Below, piece after piece: positions 1 to 8,865 of a DNA stretch of 64,000 nucleotides (position 1 is the first letter of the stretch; each line of letters opens with the position of its first letter). The notes below the pieces were generated by a model. It saw nothing but the letters and a program-made list of their open reading frames with translations, ran no database searches and was not told the origin of the DNA. The translations under genes and the position numbers were made by a program. The stretch is from assembly GCF_009865135.1 (NCBI RefSeq), contig NZ_WWGH01000001.1, positions 2,666,001 through 2,730,000 of the forward strand. Reading direction: 5' to 3'. The stretch comes from Streptomyces sp. SID8374 (GTDB lineage: Bacteria > Actinomycetota > Actinomycetes > Streptomycetales > Streptomycetaceae).

Positions 1-791
1 GCCATGCCCAGTGCGGCGCGGCCCTGCTGGGCGAGGGCGGTTCGGCGGGAGAGGGGACCGGGGTCGATCACCGTCCAGCCGAGGCGCAGCCCCGTACCGG
101 CGGCCACGAACACCGCCGTCAGTTCGAGCAGGCCGTGCGGAAGGACGAGGCCTAGGAAGACGTCCAGGCGGCCCGCGGAGGACATCAGGCCGATGCCGAC
201 GCCGAGGTTGAGCATGTTGAGGAAGAGGATCCAGATCACCGGTAGGCAGAGGAACGCGCCCAGGACCAGGCACATCGCGGCGGCCTGCGCGTTGTTCGTC
301 CATACCTGCGCGGCGAAGGACGCGGCCGGGTGGCTGGAGTAGTAGGTCTCGTACTCCCCGCCCGGCCGGGTCATGGCGCGGAGGTCTTCCGGGGCGGCTA
401 TCGCCGCCTGGACCTCGGGGTGGGTGCCGATCCACCAGCCCAGGAGTGCGGCCACCACCGTGGACAGGATCGCCGTGGGGACCCACCAGTGACGTGAGCG
501 GTAGACCGCGGCGGGGAAACCTGTGGTGAGGAAGCGGGCCGCGTCGCGCCAGGAGGACTTGCGGGTGCCCGTGACCGTGGCCCGGGCGCGGGCCACGAGC
601 TGGGTGAGGCGCGCGGTGAGCAGTGGGTCGGGGGTGGTCGACCGGATCAGGGAGAGGTGGGTGGCCGTGCGCTGGTAGAGGACGACGAGCTCGTCCGCCT
701 CCGCGCCCGTCAGGCGGCGCCCTCGGCGCAGGAGGTGGTCGAGGCGGTCCCACTCCGTGCGGTGGGCGGTGACGAAGACGTCGAGGTCCAT
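1..791 (-). CDS. SpoIIM-family membrane protein (3' end off the window)
   Basis: The reverse strand is open from an ATG at 791 to the left edge, so the C-terminus is missing. The N-terminus MDLDVFVTAHRTEWDRLDHL is followed by a basic helical region and then hydrophobic segments near residues 100-120 and 165-215, with a Gly-rich stretch containing LNMLNLGVGIGLM. This is the layout of the stage II sporulation protein M (SpoIIM/DUF95) family, polytopic membrane proteins. In actinobacteria they usually sit beside RDD proteins and MoxR/DUF58 genes, and the divergent gene at 913 is an RDD protein. The exact role in Streptomyces is not established; the Bacillus name refers to engulfment. The first 790 bases read cleanly in one frame with no interruption. 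Confidence 0.85.
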   Translation of the reverse strand, partial: MDLDVFVTAHRTEWDRLDHLLRRGRRLTGAEADELVVLYQRTATHLSLIRSTTPDPLLTARLTQLVARARATVTGTRKSSWRDAARFLTTGFPAAVYRSRHWWVPTAILSTVVAALLGWWIGTHPEVQAAIAAPEDLRAMTRPGGEYETYYSSHPAASFAAQVWTNNAQAAAMCLVLGAFLCLPVIWILFLNMLNLGVGIGLMSSAGRLDVFLGLVLPHGLLELTAVFVAAGTGLRLGWTVIDPGPLSRRTALAQQGRAALGM

Positions 792-912
792 GGGCGGCTG
801 TTGCTCCAGGCATGGGTGCGTACGGGGCCGTACTACTGCGGCGCGCTGCGGGTCAGCTTGGCAGACTGGGTCCGGCCGGGGGCAGTGAAGGTCGGGGAAG
901 AGTGGGGGCGCG

Positions 913-1971
913 ATGAGCGAGTTGGTGACCGGGGACGCGGTTGCCCTGGAGCTGAGGCCGGCGAGGCTGCCGAGCCGGGCTCTGGCGGCGGCGATCGATC
1001 TGGCGGTGGTCTTCTGCGTCTTCGTCCTGGTATCGGTCGTGGTGGGGATCGCCTCCGTCGCCCTGGACGAAGCCGCCGCCGCGGCCATCGCGGTCGCCTT
1101 GTTCCTGCTGGTGCTGATCGGGGGGCCGATCGCGGTGGAGACGCTGAGCCACGGCCGTTCCCTCGGGAAGCTGGCCTGCGGGCTGCGCGTGGTGCGGGAC
1201 GACGGCGGCCCGATCCGGTTCCGGCACGCGCTCGTGCGGGGGGCGATGGGGGCTGTGGAGATCCTGATGACGTTCGGGGCCGTGGCCTGCATCGCGTCGC
1301 TGGTGTCGGCACGGGGGCGTCGGCTCGGTGATGTCTTCGCGGGGACGCTGGTCATCCGGGAGCGGGTGGCGGCCAAGCGGTCGGTCGCCGTGCCGCCGCC
1401 CCCGCCGTGGCTGGTCGGCCGGTTCTCGCAGCTGGATCTGTCCGCCGTGCCGGACGAACTGTGGCTCGCGATACGGCAGTACCTGACGCGGATGCACCAG
1501 CTGGACCCCGGTGTCGGCGGATCGATCGCCGGGCGGCTGGCCGACGAGCTGGTGGCGCGTACGGGGATCGCTCCGCCGCAGGGGGTGCCGGCGGCCGCGT
1601 TCCTGGCCGCGGTGGTGCATGAGCGGCAGGCGCGGGATGCCCGGCGGGTGTTCGCGGGGGCCCGGGGTGCGGCTGCCGCTCCACCGGTGCCTGCGGGCGG
1701 AGTTGCGGGGTTTGGCGGGGCTGTTGGGTCGGCTGTGCCTGCGGGGGCCGCTGTGCCCGCTGGGAGCGCTGGGACCGTTGCGTCTTCTGCGCCCGGTGGG
1801 GCGCCTTTGCCTGTTGAAACTGCTGGACCCGCTGCGCCTGCTGCTGGGGCGCCTCTGCCCGCTGGGCCTGGTGGGGCCGGGGGCCGTGCGCCTGGCGGTG
1901 GTGGGGGTTCTGGTTCGGAGGCGCGGAAGGGGACGGGGGCCTCCTCCGGCGGGTTCGCTCCGCCCGGTTAG
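913..1971 (+). CDS. RDD family membrane protein with Gly/Ala/Pro-rich tail
   Basis: This 352-residue protein starts at ATG 913. Residues 1-155 form an RDD domain: an Arg-containing first helix (LPSRALAAAIDLAVVF), two more hydrophobic segments, and the GRSLGKLACGLRVV motif typical of the family. Residues 155-250 are soluble and helical. From about residue 250 to the end the sequence is low-complexity Gly/Ala/Pro with repeated VPAG and PLP elements, so that tail is probably disordered. RDD proteins are small polytopic proteins, some linked to ion transport. The gene is divergent from the SpoIIM-family gene, with 121 bases between them. Its stop overlaps the stop of the convergent gene at 1968 by 4 bases, leaving no room for a terminator. 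Confidence 0.85.
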   Translation: MSELVTGDAVALELRPARLPSRALAAAIDLAVVFCVFVLVSVVVGIASVALDEAAAAAIAVALFLLVLIGGPIAVETLSHGRSLGKLACGLRVVRDDGGPIRFRHALVRGAMGAVEILMTFGAVACIASLVSARGRRLGDVFAGTLVIRERVAAKRSVAVPPPPPWLVGRFSQLDLSAVPDELWLAIRQYLTRMHQLDPGVGGSIAGRLADELVARTGIAPPQGVPAAAFLAAVVHERQARDARRVFAGARGAAAAPPVPAGGVAGFGGAVGSAVPAGAAVPAGSAGTVASSAPGGAPLPVETAGPAAPAAGAPLPAGPGGAGGRAPGGGGGSGSEARKGTGASSGGFAPPG

Positions 1972-2597
1972 TCGGCGGGCCGGGAGGGGCGCGGGGACGG
2001 GGGTGTCTCCAGGTGCTCCAACTCGATGCCCGGTGCCGCGAGGACGACGTCGCCGGCCAGGTGAACCGTGTGCCGGTCCCCCGTGTCCAGGGCGCTGACC
2101 TGGTATTCGTCCACGATCAGGGGGCCGTTGTCAGTGGTGTGCGCTTCACTGTTCACCAGAGCCCAGGACTGGTCACTGGTACGTGGCGCGAGGACCGGGT
2201 CCGTGAAGGTGACCACGCGGACGCGGGTCTCGGGGGAATCGGGGGTGAGGCGCAGAAGTCGGGTCAGGGCGACGAGGAACGCGGGGGATGTTCCGGAGAA
2301 GGCGTGGGCGCGGACGTTGCCTTCGGTGGCGTGGGTGCCGGTGGGGTCGGTACGGACCCAGGTGACGCCTTCCAGGGCGGCTCCCCGTACCTGCCAGCTC
2401 GCGGCGTGGAGTTCGAGACGGATCGGCCGGCCGAGTTCGTCCAGGGCCAGGTCGACGGAGCCGAGGTGGTCGCCCGAAGGGGACGTGGTCTGGGAGACGT
2501 AGCGCCAGCCGGAGGGGCCGGGGGCGCAGTGGAAGTGTTCTTCGCCGAGGGGGGTGTGATCGTGGAGATCGTGGAGCGAATACCTGCCGCGGGGCAT
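1968..2597 (-). CDS. Conserved hypothetical protein, 209 aa
   Basis: I do not recognise a named family. The product (MPRGRYSLHDLHDHTPLGEE...) is soluble with no signal peptide or membrane segment. It is rich in predicted beta strands and in His, Thr and Asp. It reads like two similar halves (WRYVSQTTSPSGDHLGSVDL and EYQVSALDTGDRHTVHLAG both pair a Tyr/Val strand with an Asp-Gly turn), which suggests a beta-barrel or lipocalin-like fold; that is inference. Third-position GC bias supports this frame. It is tail-to-tail with the RDD gene (4-base overlap) and lies downstream of ahcY in the same direction, separated from it by two hairpins. Confidence 0.7.
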   Translation of the reverse strand: MPRGRYSLHDLHDHTPLGEEHFHCAPGPSGWRYVSQTTSPSGDHLGSVDLALDELGRPIRLELHAASWQVRGAALEGVTWVRTDPTGTHATEGNVRAHAFSGTSPAFLVALTRLLRLTPDSPETRVRVVTFTDPVLAPRTSDQSWALVNSEAHTTDNGPLIVDEYQVSALDTGDRHTVHLAGDVVLAAPGIELEHLETPPSPRPSRPAD

Positions 2598-2646
2598 GGG
2601 GTCCTTCGGGTTCCTCGGGCTGTGCGGGATCGGTGACCGGGGCGTT

Positions 2647-2691
2647 GACGGGACAAGCCCCCGACACGGGGGTGCGGGGGCCTGTCTCGTC
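2647..2691 (-). terminator. Imperfect hairpin downstream of ahcY
   Basis: Arms 2647-2663 and 2675-2691 are complementary over 17 bases with two mismatched positions, around an 11-base loop. Together with the hairpin at 2760-2797 it could end leftward ahcY transcripts. There is no T-run, which is usual in streptomycetes. Confidence 0.5.
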
Positions 2692-2759
2692 AGCTGCCGG
2701 CCACTGGCCGCTGCTGCTTGCTAGGTGATGCGTGCTGCCGCTGGGGCTCGGTGCCGTGC

Positions 2760-2797
2760 GGCGGCCGGGAGGAGGGAGTGCATGCCTCCCGGCCGCC
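2760..2797 (-). terminator. 13-bp hairpin just after ahcY stop
   Basis: Perfect 13-base arms (GGCGGCCGGGAGG at 2760-2772 and its complement at 2785-2797) surround a 12-base loop, beginning 12 bases past the ahcY stop codon. This is a likely intrinsic terminator. Confidence 0.7.
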
Positions 2798-2809
2798 GAC
2801 GGTGCCGGA

Positions 2810-4267
2810 TCAGTAGCGGTAGTGGTCGGGCTTGTACGGGCCGTCGACCTCGACGCCGATGTACGCCGCCTGCTCGGGGCGGAGCGTCGTCAGCTTGACG
2901 CCGAGGGCGTCGAGGTGGAGGCGGGCGACCTTCTCGTCCAGGTGCTTGGGCAGCACGTAGACATCGGTCGGGTACTCCTCGGGCTTCGTGTAGAGCTCGA
3001 TCTGCGCCAGGGTCTGGTCGGCGAAGGAGTTCGACATCACGAAGGACGGGTGGCCGGTCGCGTTGCCGAGGTTCAGCAGACGGCCCTCGGAGAGCACGAT
3101 GAGGACCTTGCCGTCGGGGAACTTCCAGGTGTGGACCTGGGGCTTGACCTCGTCCTTGACGATCCCGTCGATGGCGGCCAGGCCGGCCATGTCGATCTCG
3201 TTGTCGAAGTGGCCGATGTTCCCGACGATGGCCTGGTGCTTCATCTTGGCCATGTCCGAGGCCATGATGATGTCCTTGTTGCCCGTCGTGGTGATGAAGA
3301 TGTCGGCCTGCTCCACCACGTCGTCGAGGGTGGCGACCTGGTAGCCGTCCATCGCCGCCTGGAGCGCGCAGATCGGGTCGATCTCCGTGATGATCACGCG
3401 GGCGCCCTGGCCCCGGAGGGACTCCGCACAGCCCTTGCCCACGTCGCCGTAGCCGCAGACGACGGCGGTCTTGCCGCCGATCAGGACGTCGGTGGCGCGG
3501 TTGATGCCGTCGATCAGGGAGTGGCGGCAGCCGTACTTGTTGTCGAACTTCGACTTGGTGACCGCGTCGTTCACATTGATCGCGGGGAAGAGGAGGGTGC
3601 CGTCACGGTGCATCTCGTAGAGGCGGTGGACACCCGTGGTGGTCTCCTCGGTGACACCGCGGATCTCGGACGCCAGCTGGGTCCACTTCTGCGGGGCCTC
3701 GCCGAGGGTGCGGTTCAGCAGGGTGAGGATGTGTGCGTACTCCTCGCTGTCCGCCGTCGACGGGTCCGGGGCCGCTCCGGCCTTCTCGAACTCGACGCCC
3801 TTGTGGACGAGGAGGGTGGCGTCGCCACCGTCGTCGAGGATCATGTTCGGGCCGCCGGTGGGGGTGTTCGGCCAGGTCAGCGCCTGCTCCGTGCACCACC
3901 AGTACTCCTCCGACGTCTCGCCCTTCCAGGCGAAGACGGGGACGCCCGCGGGGGCCTCCGGGGTGCCGTTCGGGCCGACGGCGATGGCCGCGGCGGCGTG
4001 GTCCTGGGTGGAGAAGATGTTGCAGGAGGCCCAGCGGACCTCCGCACCGAGGGCCACGAGAGTCTCGATGAGGACGGCCGTCTGCACGGTCATGTGCAGC
4101 GAGCCGGTGATGCGCGCACCGGCCAGCGGCTGGGCGGCGGCGTACTCCTTGCGGATCGACATCAGGCCGGGCATCTCGTGCTCGGCGAGAGTGATCTCCT
4201 TGCGGCCGAAGGCTGCGAGAGAAAGGTCGGCGACCTTGAAGTCCTGGCGGTTGGTGACCGTCGTCAT
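2810..4267 (-). CDS. ahcY: S-adenosylhomocysteinase (SAH hydrolase)
   Basis: The enzyme reversibly cleaves S-adenosylhomocysteine to adenosine and homocysteine, closing the activated methyl cycle in the cytosol. The 485-residue product from ATG 4267 ([20 protein letters not shown]) has the family hallmarks: [24 protein letters not shown] substrate segment, the NAD-binding [10 protein letters not shown], the catalytic region with [13 protein letters not shown], and the C-terminal KPDHYRY. Length is typical of actinobacterial AhcY. The frame stays open upstream to 4489, but ATG 4267 is preferred because GAGGAGC lies 8-10 bases before it and the protein then begins where homologues do. A weak IR lies upstream at 4470-4515. 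The gene is followed by two terminator hairpins, so it is probably monocistronic. Confidence 0.97.
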   Translation of the reverse strand: MTTVTNRQDFKVADLSLAAFGRKEITLAEHEMPGLMSIRKEYAAAQPLAGARITGSLHMTVQTAVLIETLVALGAEVRWASCNIFSTQDHAAAAIAVGPNGTPEAPAGVPVFAWKGETSEEYWWCTEQALTWPNTPTGGPNMILDDGGDATLLVHKGVEFEKAGAAPDPSTADSEEYAHILTLLNRTLGEAPQKWTQLASEIRGVTEETTTGVHRLYEMHRDGTLLFPAINVNDAVTKSKFDNKYGCRHSLIDGINRATDVLIGGKTAVVCGYGDVGKGCAESLRGQGARVIITEIDPICALQAAMDGYQVATLDDVVEQADIFITTTGNKDIIMASDMAKMKHQAIVGNIGHFDNEIDMAGLAAIDGIVKDEVKPQVHTWKFPDGKVLIVLSEGRLLNLGNATGHPSFVMSNSFADQTLAQIELYTKPEEYPTDVYVLPKHLDEKVARLHLDALGVKLTTLRPEQAAYIGVEVDGPYKPDHYRY

Positions 4268-4469
4268 AACGGGGCTGCTCCTCGTGATGGGTCGAGGTGG
4301 GCTGTCTGGGCTGACTCTGCGGCGACGACGGACGTACGAATGCCCGAGCGCGTTCGCAGTGCAGTCCGTCGGAGGCCCTCTGTCCCTCGCCCGGCTCGCG
4401 TTCGCGGACCGGTCGACCGCCATCAGCAGCGACGTCTGTTCCGTATCCGAATCTACACCGAACGGCCCA

Positions 4470-4515
4470 GTGACCCCCAGCCCGTTCATGGAGCCGGGCG
4501 TGTGTGAGGGGTCAC
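4470..4515 (-). terminator. Inverted repeat after the cation transporter gene
   Basis: GTGACCCC at 4470-4477 pairs with GGGGTCAC at 4508-4515 across a 30-base spacer, 30 bases beyond the stop of the leftward cation-diffusion gene. It may end that transcript. The long loop makes it weak, and a role in ahcY control cannot be excluded. Confidence 0.35.
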
Positions 4516-4544
4516 CGGGCCGATCGGGGCCGGTGTGCGGTGGG

Positions 4545-5567
4545 TCAGTGGCCGAGATCCTTCGGGGCCCCCGGGTCCTTCGGGGCCGGGGTGCCGGAAT
4601 CGTCCGGGGCCGGGGCGCCGGGTGTCTTGGCGGGGTTGGTGCCGGCCGCCGCGGCTTCCGCGTTGAAGATGTCCGGCTCCAGGTAGATGACCCGGGCGAT
4701 CGGGACGGCGTCGCGGATCCGGTTCTCGGCGGCGTTGATCGCGTTGGCGACCTCGGCGGCGGTGTCGTCGTGCTGGACCGCGATCTTGGCGGCGACCAGC
4801 AGTTCCTCGGGGCCGAGGTGGAGGGTGCGCATGTGGATGATGCCGGTGACGGTGTCGCCGTCCACCACCGCGGCCTTGATCTTCTCGACCTCTTCGATCC
4901 CGGCGGACTCGCCGAGCAGGAGGGACTTCGTCTCGGCGGCCAGGATGATCGCGATGACGATCAGCAGGATGCCGATGCAGAGGGTGCCGATGCCGTCCCA
5001 GACGCCGTTGCCGGTGGCGAGGGCGAGACCGACGCCGCCGAGGGCCAGGACCAGGCCGACGAGCGCGCCGAGGTCCTCCAGGAGGACGACGGGGAGTTCG
5101 GGGGCCTTGGCTCGGCGGACGAACTCGGTCCAGGAGCGGTCGCCGCGGGTCTGGTTGGACTCCTTGATCGCCGTACGGAAGGAGAAGAGCTCGGCGATGA
5201 TCGCGAAGACCAGGACCCCGACCGGCCAGTACCAGGCCGTGATCTCGTGCGGATGCTTGATCTTCTCGTAGCCCTCGTAGACCGCGAACATGCCACCGAC
5301 CGAGAAAAGGACGATGGAGACGAGGAAGGCGTAGATGTAGCGCTCGCGCCCGTAGCCGAACGGGTGCTGCGGGGTGGCCTCGCGCTTGGCCTTCTTGCCG
5401 CCGAGCAGCAGAAGGCCCTGGTTCCCCGAGTCGGCGAGCGAGTGGACGCTCTCCGCGAGCATCGACGAGGAACCGCTGAAGAGGAACGCTACGAATTTGG
5501 CCACGGCGATCGAGAGGTTGGCGGCGAGCGCCGCCACGATCGCCTTGGTTCCGCCGGACGCGCTCAT
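4545..5567 (-). CDS. Cation diffusion facilitator family transporter
   Basis: A 340-residue membrane antiporter for divalent metals (Zn, Fe, Co or Mn type). The product starts [20 protein letters not shown] at ATG 5567. Transmembrane helix 2 carries HSLADSGNQ, matching the HxxxD metal-site pattern and characteristic of a CDF subgroup with a GNQ signature. Helices follow near residues 70-90, 105-130, 165-190 and 200-225, with a second acidic site in the later helices. The C-terminal cytoplasmic domain runs from about residue 235 to 310. The last 30 residues are low-complexity Pro/Asp/Gly. The gene lies 88 bases downstream of manA in the same direction, so co-transcription is possible but not required. 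The ORF extends upstream to 5675 without homology. Confidence 0.9.
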   Translation of the reverse strand: MSASGGTKAIVAALAANLSIAVAKFVAFLFSGSSSMLAESVHSLADSGNQGLLLLGGKKAKREATPQHPFGYGRERYIYAFLVSIVLFSVGGMFAVYEGYEKIKHPHEITAWYWPVGVLVFAIIAELFSFRTAIKESNQTRGDRSWTEFVRRAKAPELPVVLLEDLGALVGLVLALGGVGLALATGNGVWDGIGTLCIGILLIVIAIILAAETKSLLLGESAGIEEVEKIKAAVVDGDTVTGIIHMRTLHLGPEELLVAAKIAVQHDDTAAEVANAINAAENRIRDAVPIARVIYLEPDIFNAEAAAAGTNPAKTPGAPAPDDSGTPAPKDPGAPKDLGH

Positions 5568-5655
5568 GAGTGCGTGGTGTCCCTTCCTCGGTGTGCGGCA
5601 GGTGGTGCCGCGCTGCGGCGGCACATTGTTGCAGCCACGGGGGAAGGACGATGTA

Positions 5656-6879
5656 TCAGGCCGCCACCGTGGCACGGAAGAGTGTGCCCGCTCCGGCGGC
5701 CTCCACCGCTTCGGCGGCCGGTACGTAGACGGACTGCCCGGGGGTGAGGTCGAGTTCGCCGACCCGGACGGCGCCCGCGGTGCAGAGCAGGATCTGCGGG
5801 GTGGGGGCGGTCAGTTCGGCGGGCGCGGCCCCGGACGCGAGGGTGTAGCGGGAGAGGGCGAACTCGTCGACGGGGGTCTCGTACCGCTCTTCACCGGAGG
5901 GCGACGCCTCCGGGCGCAGCACTCCGGGCTCGGTGGCCTCGAAGCGGACGACGCGCAGGAGTTCGGGGACGTCGATGTGCTTGGGGGTGAGGCCGCAGCG
6001 CAGCACGTTGTCCGAGTTCGCCATGATCTCGACACCTAGGCCGTCGAGATAGGCGTGCGGAACGCCGGCGCCGAGGAACAGGGCTTCGCCGGGCTGGAGT
6101 TGTACGTAGTTCAGCAGCATCGCGGCGAGGACGCCGGGGTCGCCGGGGTAGTTGTGGGCGATGCGGGCGTACGGGGCGTGGGGGCCGCCGAGGCGTTCGC
6201 AGGCGGCCGCCGCCTCGGCCACGGTGTCGGCCATCTCCGCCGGGTCCGCGCCGAGGATCGCCGTGAGCACCTCGCGGAGGGCGGCCTCCTCGGGGTGGGC
6301 GCGCAGGAGGTCGACGTACGGCTTCAGGGAGTCGACGCCGAGAGCCTCCATCGCGTCCGCCGCCTCGGTGGGCCTGCGGAAGCCGCAGAGGCCGTCGAAG
6401 GGGGTGAGGGCGCAGATGAGTTCGGGCTTGTGGTTCGCGTCCTTGTACGTGCGATGGGGGGCGTCGATCGGGACGCCCCGCGCCTCCTCGTCCTCGTACC
6501 CCTTGCGGGCCTGGTCCAGGTCGGGGTGGACCTGGAGGGAGAGGGGGGCGCCGGCGGCGAGGAGCTTGAGGAGGAAGGGGAGGCGGGGGCCGAACCTGGC
6601 GACGGTGGCCGCGCCGAGCTCTCCTTCGGGGTCCGCGGCGATGACGTCGGTGAGGGGGCGTTCCGTGGGGGCCGTGGTGTCGGCGGTGCCCGTGGTGTTG
6701 CTGGTGTCGGTCGTCTCGGAGGTGCTCTTGGGGCGGGTTATGCGGGAGGGGGCTCCTGGGTGGGCGCCCATCCACATCTCGGCCTGCGGTTCGCCGGTGG
6801 GGGCGGTGCCCAGCAGGGCGGGGATGGCCGTGGTGGAGCCCCAGGCGTAGGGGCGCACGGTGTTGGACAGCCGGTCCAT
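5656..6879 (-). CDS. manA: Mannose-6-phosphate isomerase, class I
   Basis: ManA interconverts fructose-6-phosphate and mannose-6-phosphate, the entry to GDP-mannose synthesis. The 407-residue product starts at ATG 6879 (MDRLSNTVRPYAWGSTTAIP). Zinc-binding cupin motifs are visible: PLSLQVHPDLDQA near residue 130 and KPELICALTPFDGLCGFR near 170, followed by the GVPHAYLDGLGVEIMANSDN segment near 265-285. An odd feature is a Thr/Ser-rich insert at about residues 50-80 (SETTDTSNTTGTADTTAPTE) between the N-terminal strands, which typical bacterial ManA lacks. The gene is 47 bases downstream of the SIS-domain gene and is probably in one operon with it, consistent with a shared sugar-phosphate role. 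Confidence 0.95.
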   Translation of the reverse strand: MDRLSNTVRPYAWGSTTAIPALLGTAPTGEPQAEMWMGAHPGAPSRITRPKSTSETTDTSNTTGTADTTAPTERPLTDVIAADPEGELGAATVARFGPRLPFLLKLLAAGAPLSLQVHPDLDQARKGYEDEEARGVPIDAPHRTYKDANHKPELICALTPFDGLCGFRRPTEAADAMEALGVDSLKPYVDLLRAHPEEAALREVLTAILGADPAEMADTVAEAAAACERLGGPHAPYARIAHNYPGDPGVLAAMLLNYVQLQPGEALFLGAGVPHAYLDGLGVEIMANSDNVLRCGLTPKHIDVPELLRVVRFEATEPGVLRPEASPSGEERYETPVDEFALSRYTLASGAAPAELTAPTPQILLCTAGAVRVGELDLTPGQSVYVPAAEAVEAAGAGTLFRATVAA

Positions 6880-6926
6880 GGAGTCGTCCTCGCTGGTGGG
6901 GTTGTGCGGTGTGTGGTGCTTCTTGC

Positions 6927-8060
6927 TTACGTGGGCCTTGATGCCAGAGCCACGTAAACAGCAGCGAAATCCGTGATGGCCAGCAGTTCCGCCAGCGCCT
7001 CCAGCTCGCTGCCCTCGTCCGGTTCCAGTTCGCTGACCGGGGTGTCGTGGCCGAGCGCCAGTTCCCGGGCCGCCGGGTAGGCGCTCAGGCCGCCCGTCGG
7101 GCGGTCCCGGAGCAGGACGACCCTGGCCCTGAGGGTCTCGCCCTCGTCGACCCGGTCGCGGAAGAAGTCGTCCGGGTCCGCGCCGGCCGCGAAGTCCCCG
7201 GCGAGGAGGGTGCCGTGCGAGGGGAGCGCCTCGGGGAGTTCGGCGGCGAGGGCGGGGCGGCCCGCGAGCTCGGACAGTACGGCGGCGAAGCGGCGGCCGA
7301 CCGGGCCTGCGGCCTCGCCCTCCGTCCACAGCAGCGGGAGGCTGTCGGCGAGCTCGGCGGCGAGCGTCTTGGCCGGGTTGCTGTACGTGGCGATGGCCGG
7401 GCCGCAGCGTTCGGCAGTGCGGTCCAGGCGGTCGGCCACCTTCTGGAGCTCCTCGGCGGGGGCGGTCACCAGGCCGACCCGGTCCAGGAGGGCCAGCAGC
7501 GGGGTGAGCAGCGCCCACAGGGTGCCCGGTCCCGCGGCCGAGGTCTCCGCGTCGTACTCGCCGTGCGGGGCGGCCGCCATCGGTACGACCAGGCCGTGCA
7601 CCCCGTCGACCGCCTCGCGCAGCGGGGAGCGGGTGGGGGCGACGGCGACCACGGTGCAGCCGCGGCGGTACGCCTGCTCGGCGAGGAGGGCGAGGCCCGG
7701 CTCGGAGCCGTCGGCGGTCGCGATGAGGAGGAGGTCCACGGAGCCGGCCCAGCCGGGCAGGGTCCAGCGCAGGGCGCCGGGGGCGGGGGCGACGCCGGTC
7801 GGGCGGATCCGGGCCACGGGGGCGGCCGCGCCCGCCAGTGCGCCGATCAGGTCGGCGACGCCGGATGCGGCGGTGCCGGGACCTGCGACGAGGACGGCGC
7901 GGGGACGGCCCTCCGGGTTCAGGCCGCCGATGCCTGCCTCGGCGGCGTGCCGGGCGGCGGTGCGGACCCGGGCGCCTGCCTCGGCTGCGCCGCGGAGCAG
8001 GTCGCGGCGGTCGGCCCTGGCCAGGGCTTCCGGGGCGTCGAGCATGGACTCGTCGAGCAT
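6927..8060 (-). CDS. SIS-domain protein, phosphoglucose/phosphomannose isomerase-like
   Basis: This 377-residue cytosolic protein has a sugar isomerase (SIS) core at about residues 50-165, with a nucleotide/sugar-phosphate loop VLVAGPGTAASGVADLIGAL, and a C-terminal domain (about 215-375) resembling the bacterial bifunctional phosphoglucose/phosphomannose isomerase C-terminal domain (TYSNPAKTLAAELADSLP). The classical Glu and His catalytic residues of true isomerases cannot be placed with certainty, so activity is unproven. The position directly upstream of manA and near manB is conserved in streptomycetes and points to mannose or glucose phosphate metabolism. ATG 8060 is used; a second ATG lies five codons later at 8045, and I cannot decide between them. 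Confidence 0.85.
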   Translation of the reverse strand: MLDESMLDAPEALARADRRDLLRGAAEAGARVRTAARHAAEAGIGGLNPEGRPRAVLVAGPGTAASGVADLIGALAGAAAPVARIRPTGVAPAPGALRWTLPGWAGSVDLLLIATADGSEPGLALLAEQAYRRGCTVVAVAPTRSPLREAVDGVHGLVVPMAAAPHGEYDAETSAAGPGTLWALLTPLLALLDRVGLVTAPAEELQKVADRLDRTAERCGPAIATYSNPAKTLAAELADSLPLLWTEGEAAGPVGRRFAAVLSELAGRPALAAELPEALPSHGTLLAGDFAAGADPDDFFRDRVDEGETLRARVVLLRDRPTGGLSAYPAARELALGHDTPVSELEPDEGSELEALAELLAITDFAAVYVALASRPT

Positions 8061-8216
8061 GGCGGTGGGCCTCCGATCGCCGGGTGGGGTGCGGGATGCG
8101 GGTGCGGGGGTCGGTGGCGGGGGGCCTTCACGGGGGCGCTGGGTGTGTTGCCTGCGCTCTGTCTCCGGTCGGGTCCGGTGCCGCGCGGGGCCTGCCCGTA
8201 CGCGCGTCGCTCGCGG

Positions 8217-8405
8217 TCAGGCGGGGCGGCGGGCCTCGTCGACGAGCAGGACCGGGATGCCGTCACGGACCGGGTAGGCCAGGCCGCAGTCGGTGCCGGT
8301 GCCGGTGCAGACCAGCTCCGGGCTGTCGGCCTCGGTGCGGTCGTCCAGCGGGGAGTGGCAGGCCGGGCAGGCCAGGATCTCCAGGAGGCCGGCTTCGAGC
8401 GGCAT
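8217..8405 (-). CDS. Trm112 family zinc-ribbon protein
   Basis: A 62-residue protein from ATG 8405 ([20 protein letters not shown]). CPAC near residues 13-16 and a later Cys pair in [21 protein letters not shown] form the zinc ribbon of the Trm112/YcaR family. These proteins stabilise methyltransferases in eukaryotes, while bacterial versions are small and of uncertain partner. Much longer ORFs in the same frame upstream run through G-rich noncoding sequence and are not credible. The gene sits between manB and the SIS gene in the same direction. Confidence 0.9.
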   Translation of the reverse strand: MPLEAGLLEILACPACHSPLDDRTEADSPELVCTGTGTDCGLAYPVRDGIPVLLVDEARRPA

Positions 8406-8465
8406 GGGGTGGGTCCCTTCGAGCGGTGCGGTTTCTGATTCACGTGGATCAGGCGTCGTCAGCCT

Positions 8466-8570
8466 ACCGCTGGGGGGACGGGGGCGCGGCCCGGCCGGGG
8501 GGTGGGGGCCGGGGATGGGGCGGTGGGGTGGGGTCGTGGGGGGCGGTGCGGGTGGGGGGGTGGCGCCTGC
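8466..8570. repeat. Dense G-run tract upstream of the Trm112 gene
   Basis: This stretch of the + strand consists largely of runs of three to seven G separated by one to four bases. It lies just upstream of the leftward Trm112-like gene and abuts a dispersed repeat. It has strong potential for G-quadruplex formation on the + strand, or for C-rich transcripts on the other. No coding sequence is credible here. Confidence 0.5.
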
Positions 8571-8710
8571 GGCGGGCCTGTCCCCTCCCCGCCCCTTCCC
8601 GAAACCGGGGCTGTGCCCCGGGCCCCCCTTTGTCCTCAAGCGCCGGACGGGCTGGAGATCGGGGCTCCGTCCCGGACCCCGCTCCTCAAACGCCGGAGGG
8701 GCTGGAATGG
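8571..8710. repeat. Dispersed intergenic repeat, copy 1
   Basis: The segment has two related subunits, each with a GC hairpin (GGGGCTCCGYCCC type), then a CTCAA element and CGCCGGASGGGCTGGA. A second copy is at 21291-21450. This type of intergenic element is widespread in Streptomyces genomes. It lies between manB and the Trm112 gene, and its hairpins may act as terminators. Confidence 0.8.
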
Positions 8711-8734
8711 CGCCGGGGGAGCTGGGACGGCGGC

Positions 8735-8850
8735 GCCACAAGGGCTGCGGGCCAAGGGGCGCGGGCCAAGGCACACGGCCAAGGGACACGGGCCAAAGCT
8801 GAGAACCAAGGGATGCGGCCAGGGCTGCGGGCCAGGCTGTCGGCCAAGGG
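8735..8850. repeat. Degenerate short tandem repeat downstream of manB
   Basis: Degenerate units built on GGGCCAAGG, roughly 15-18 bases apart, occur about seven times. They are noncoding and lie just beyond the manB stop. Function is unknown; slippage-derived expansion is the simplest explanation. Confidence 0.55.
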
Positions 8851-8865
8851 CTGGTAGGCGAAGCC

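Noticed and set aside
2732..4507. Long + strand ORF antisense to ahcY
   Set aside because: It mirrors ahcY codons; high third-position GC keeps antisense frames open. No start signals and the translation is Val/Gly/Asp/Leu-rich without homology.
4268..4544. SAH or SAM riboswitch before ahcY
   Set aside because: I could not find the conserved core of known SAH or SAM riboswitches; only a weak inverted repeat is present. A covariance-model search would decide.
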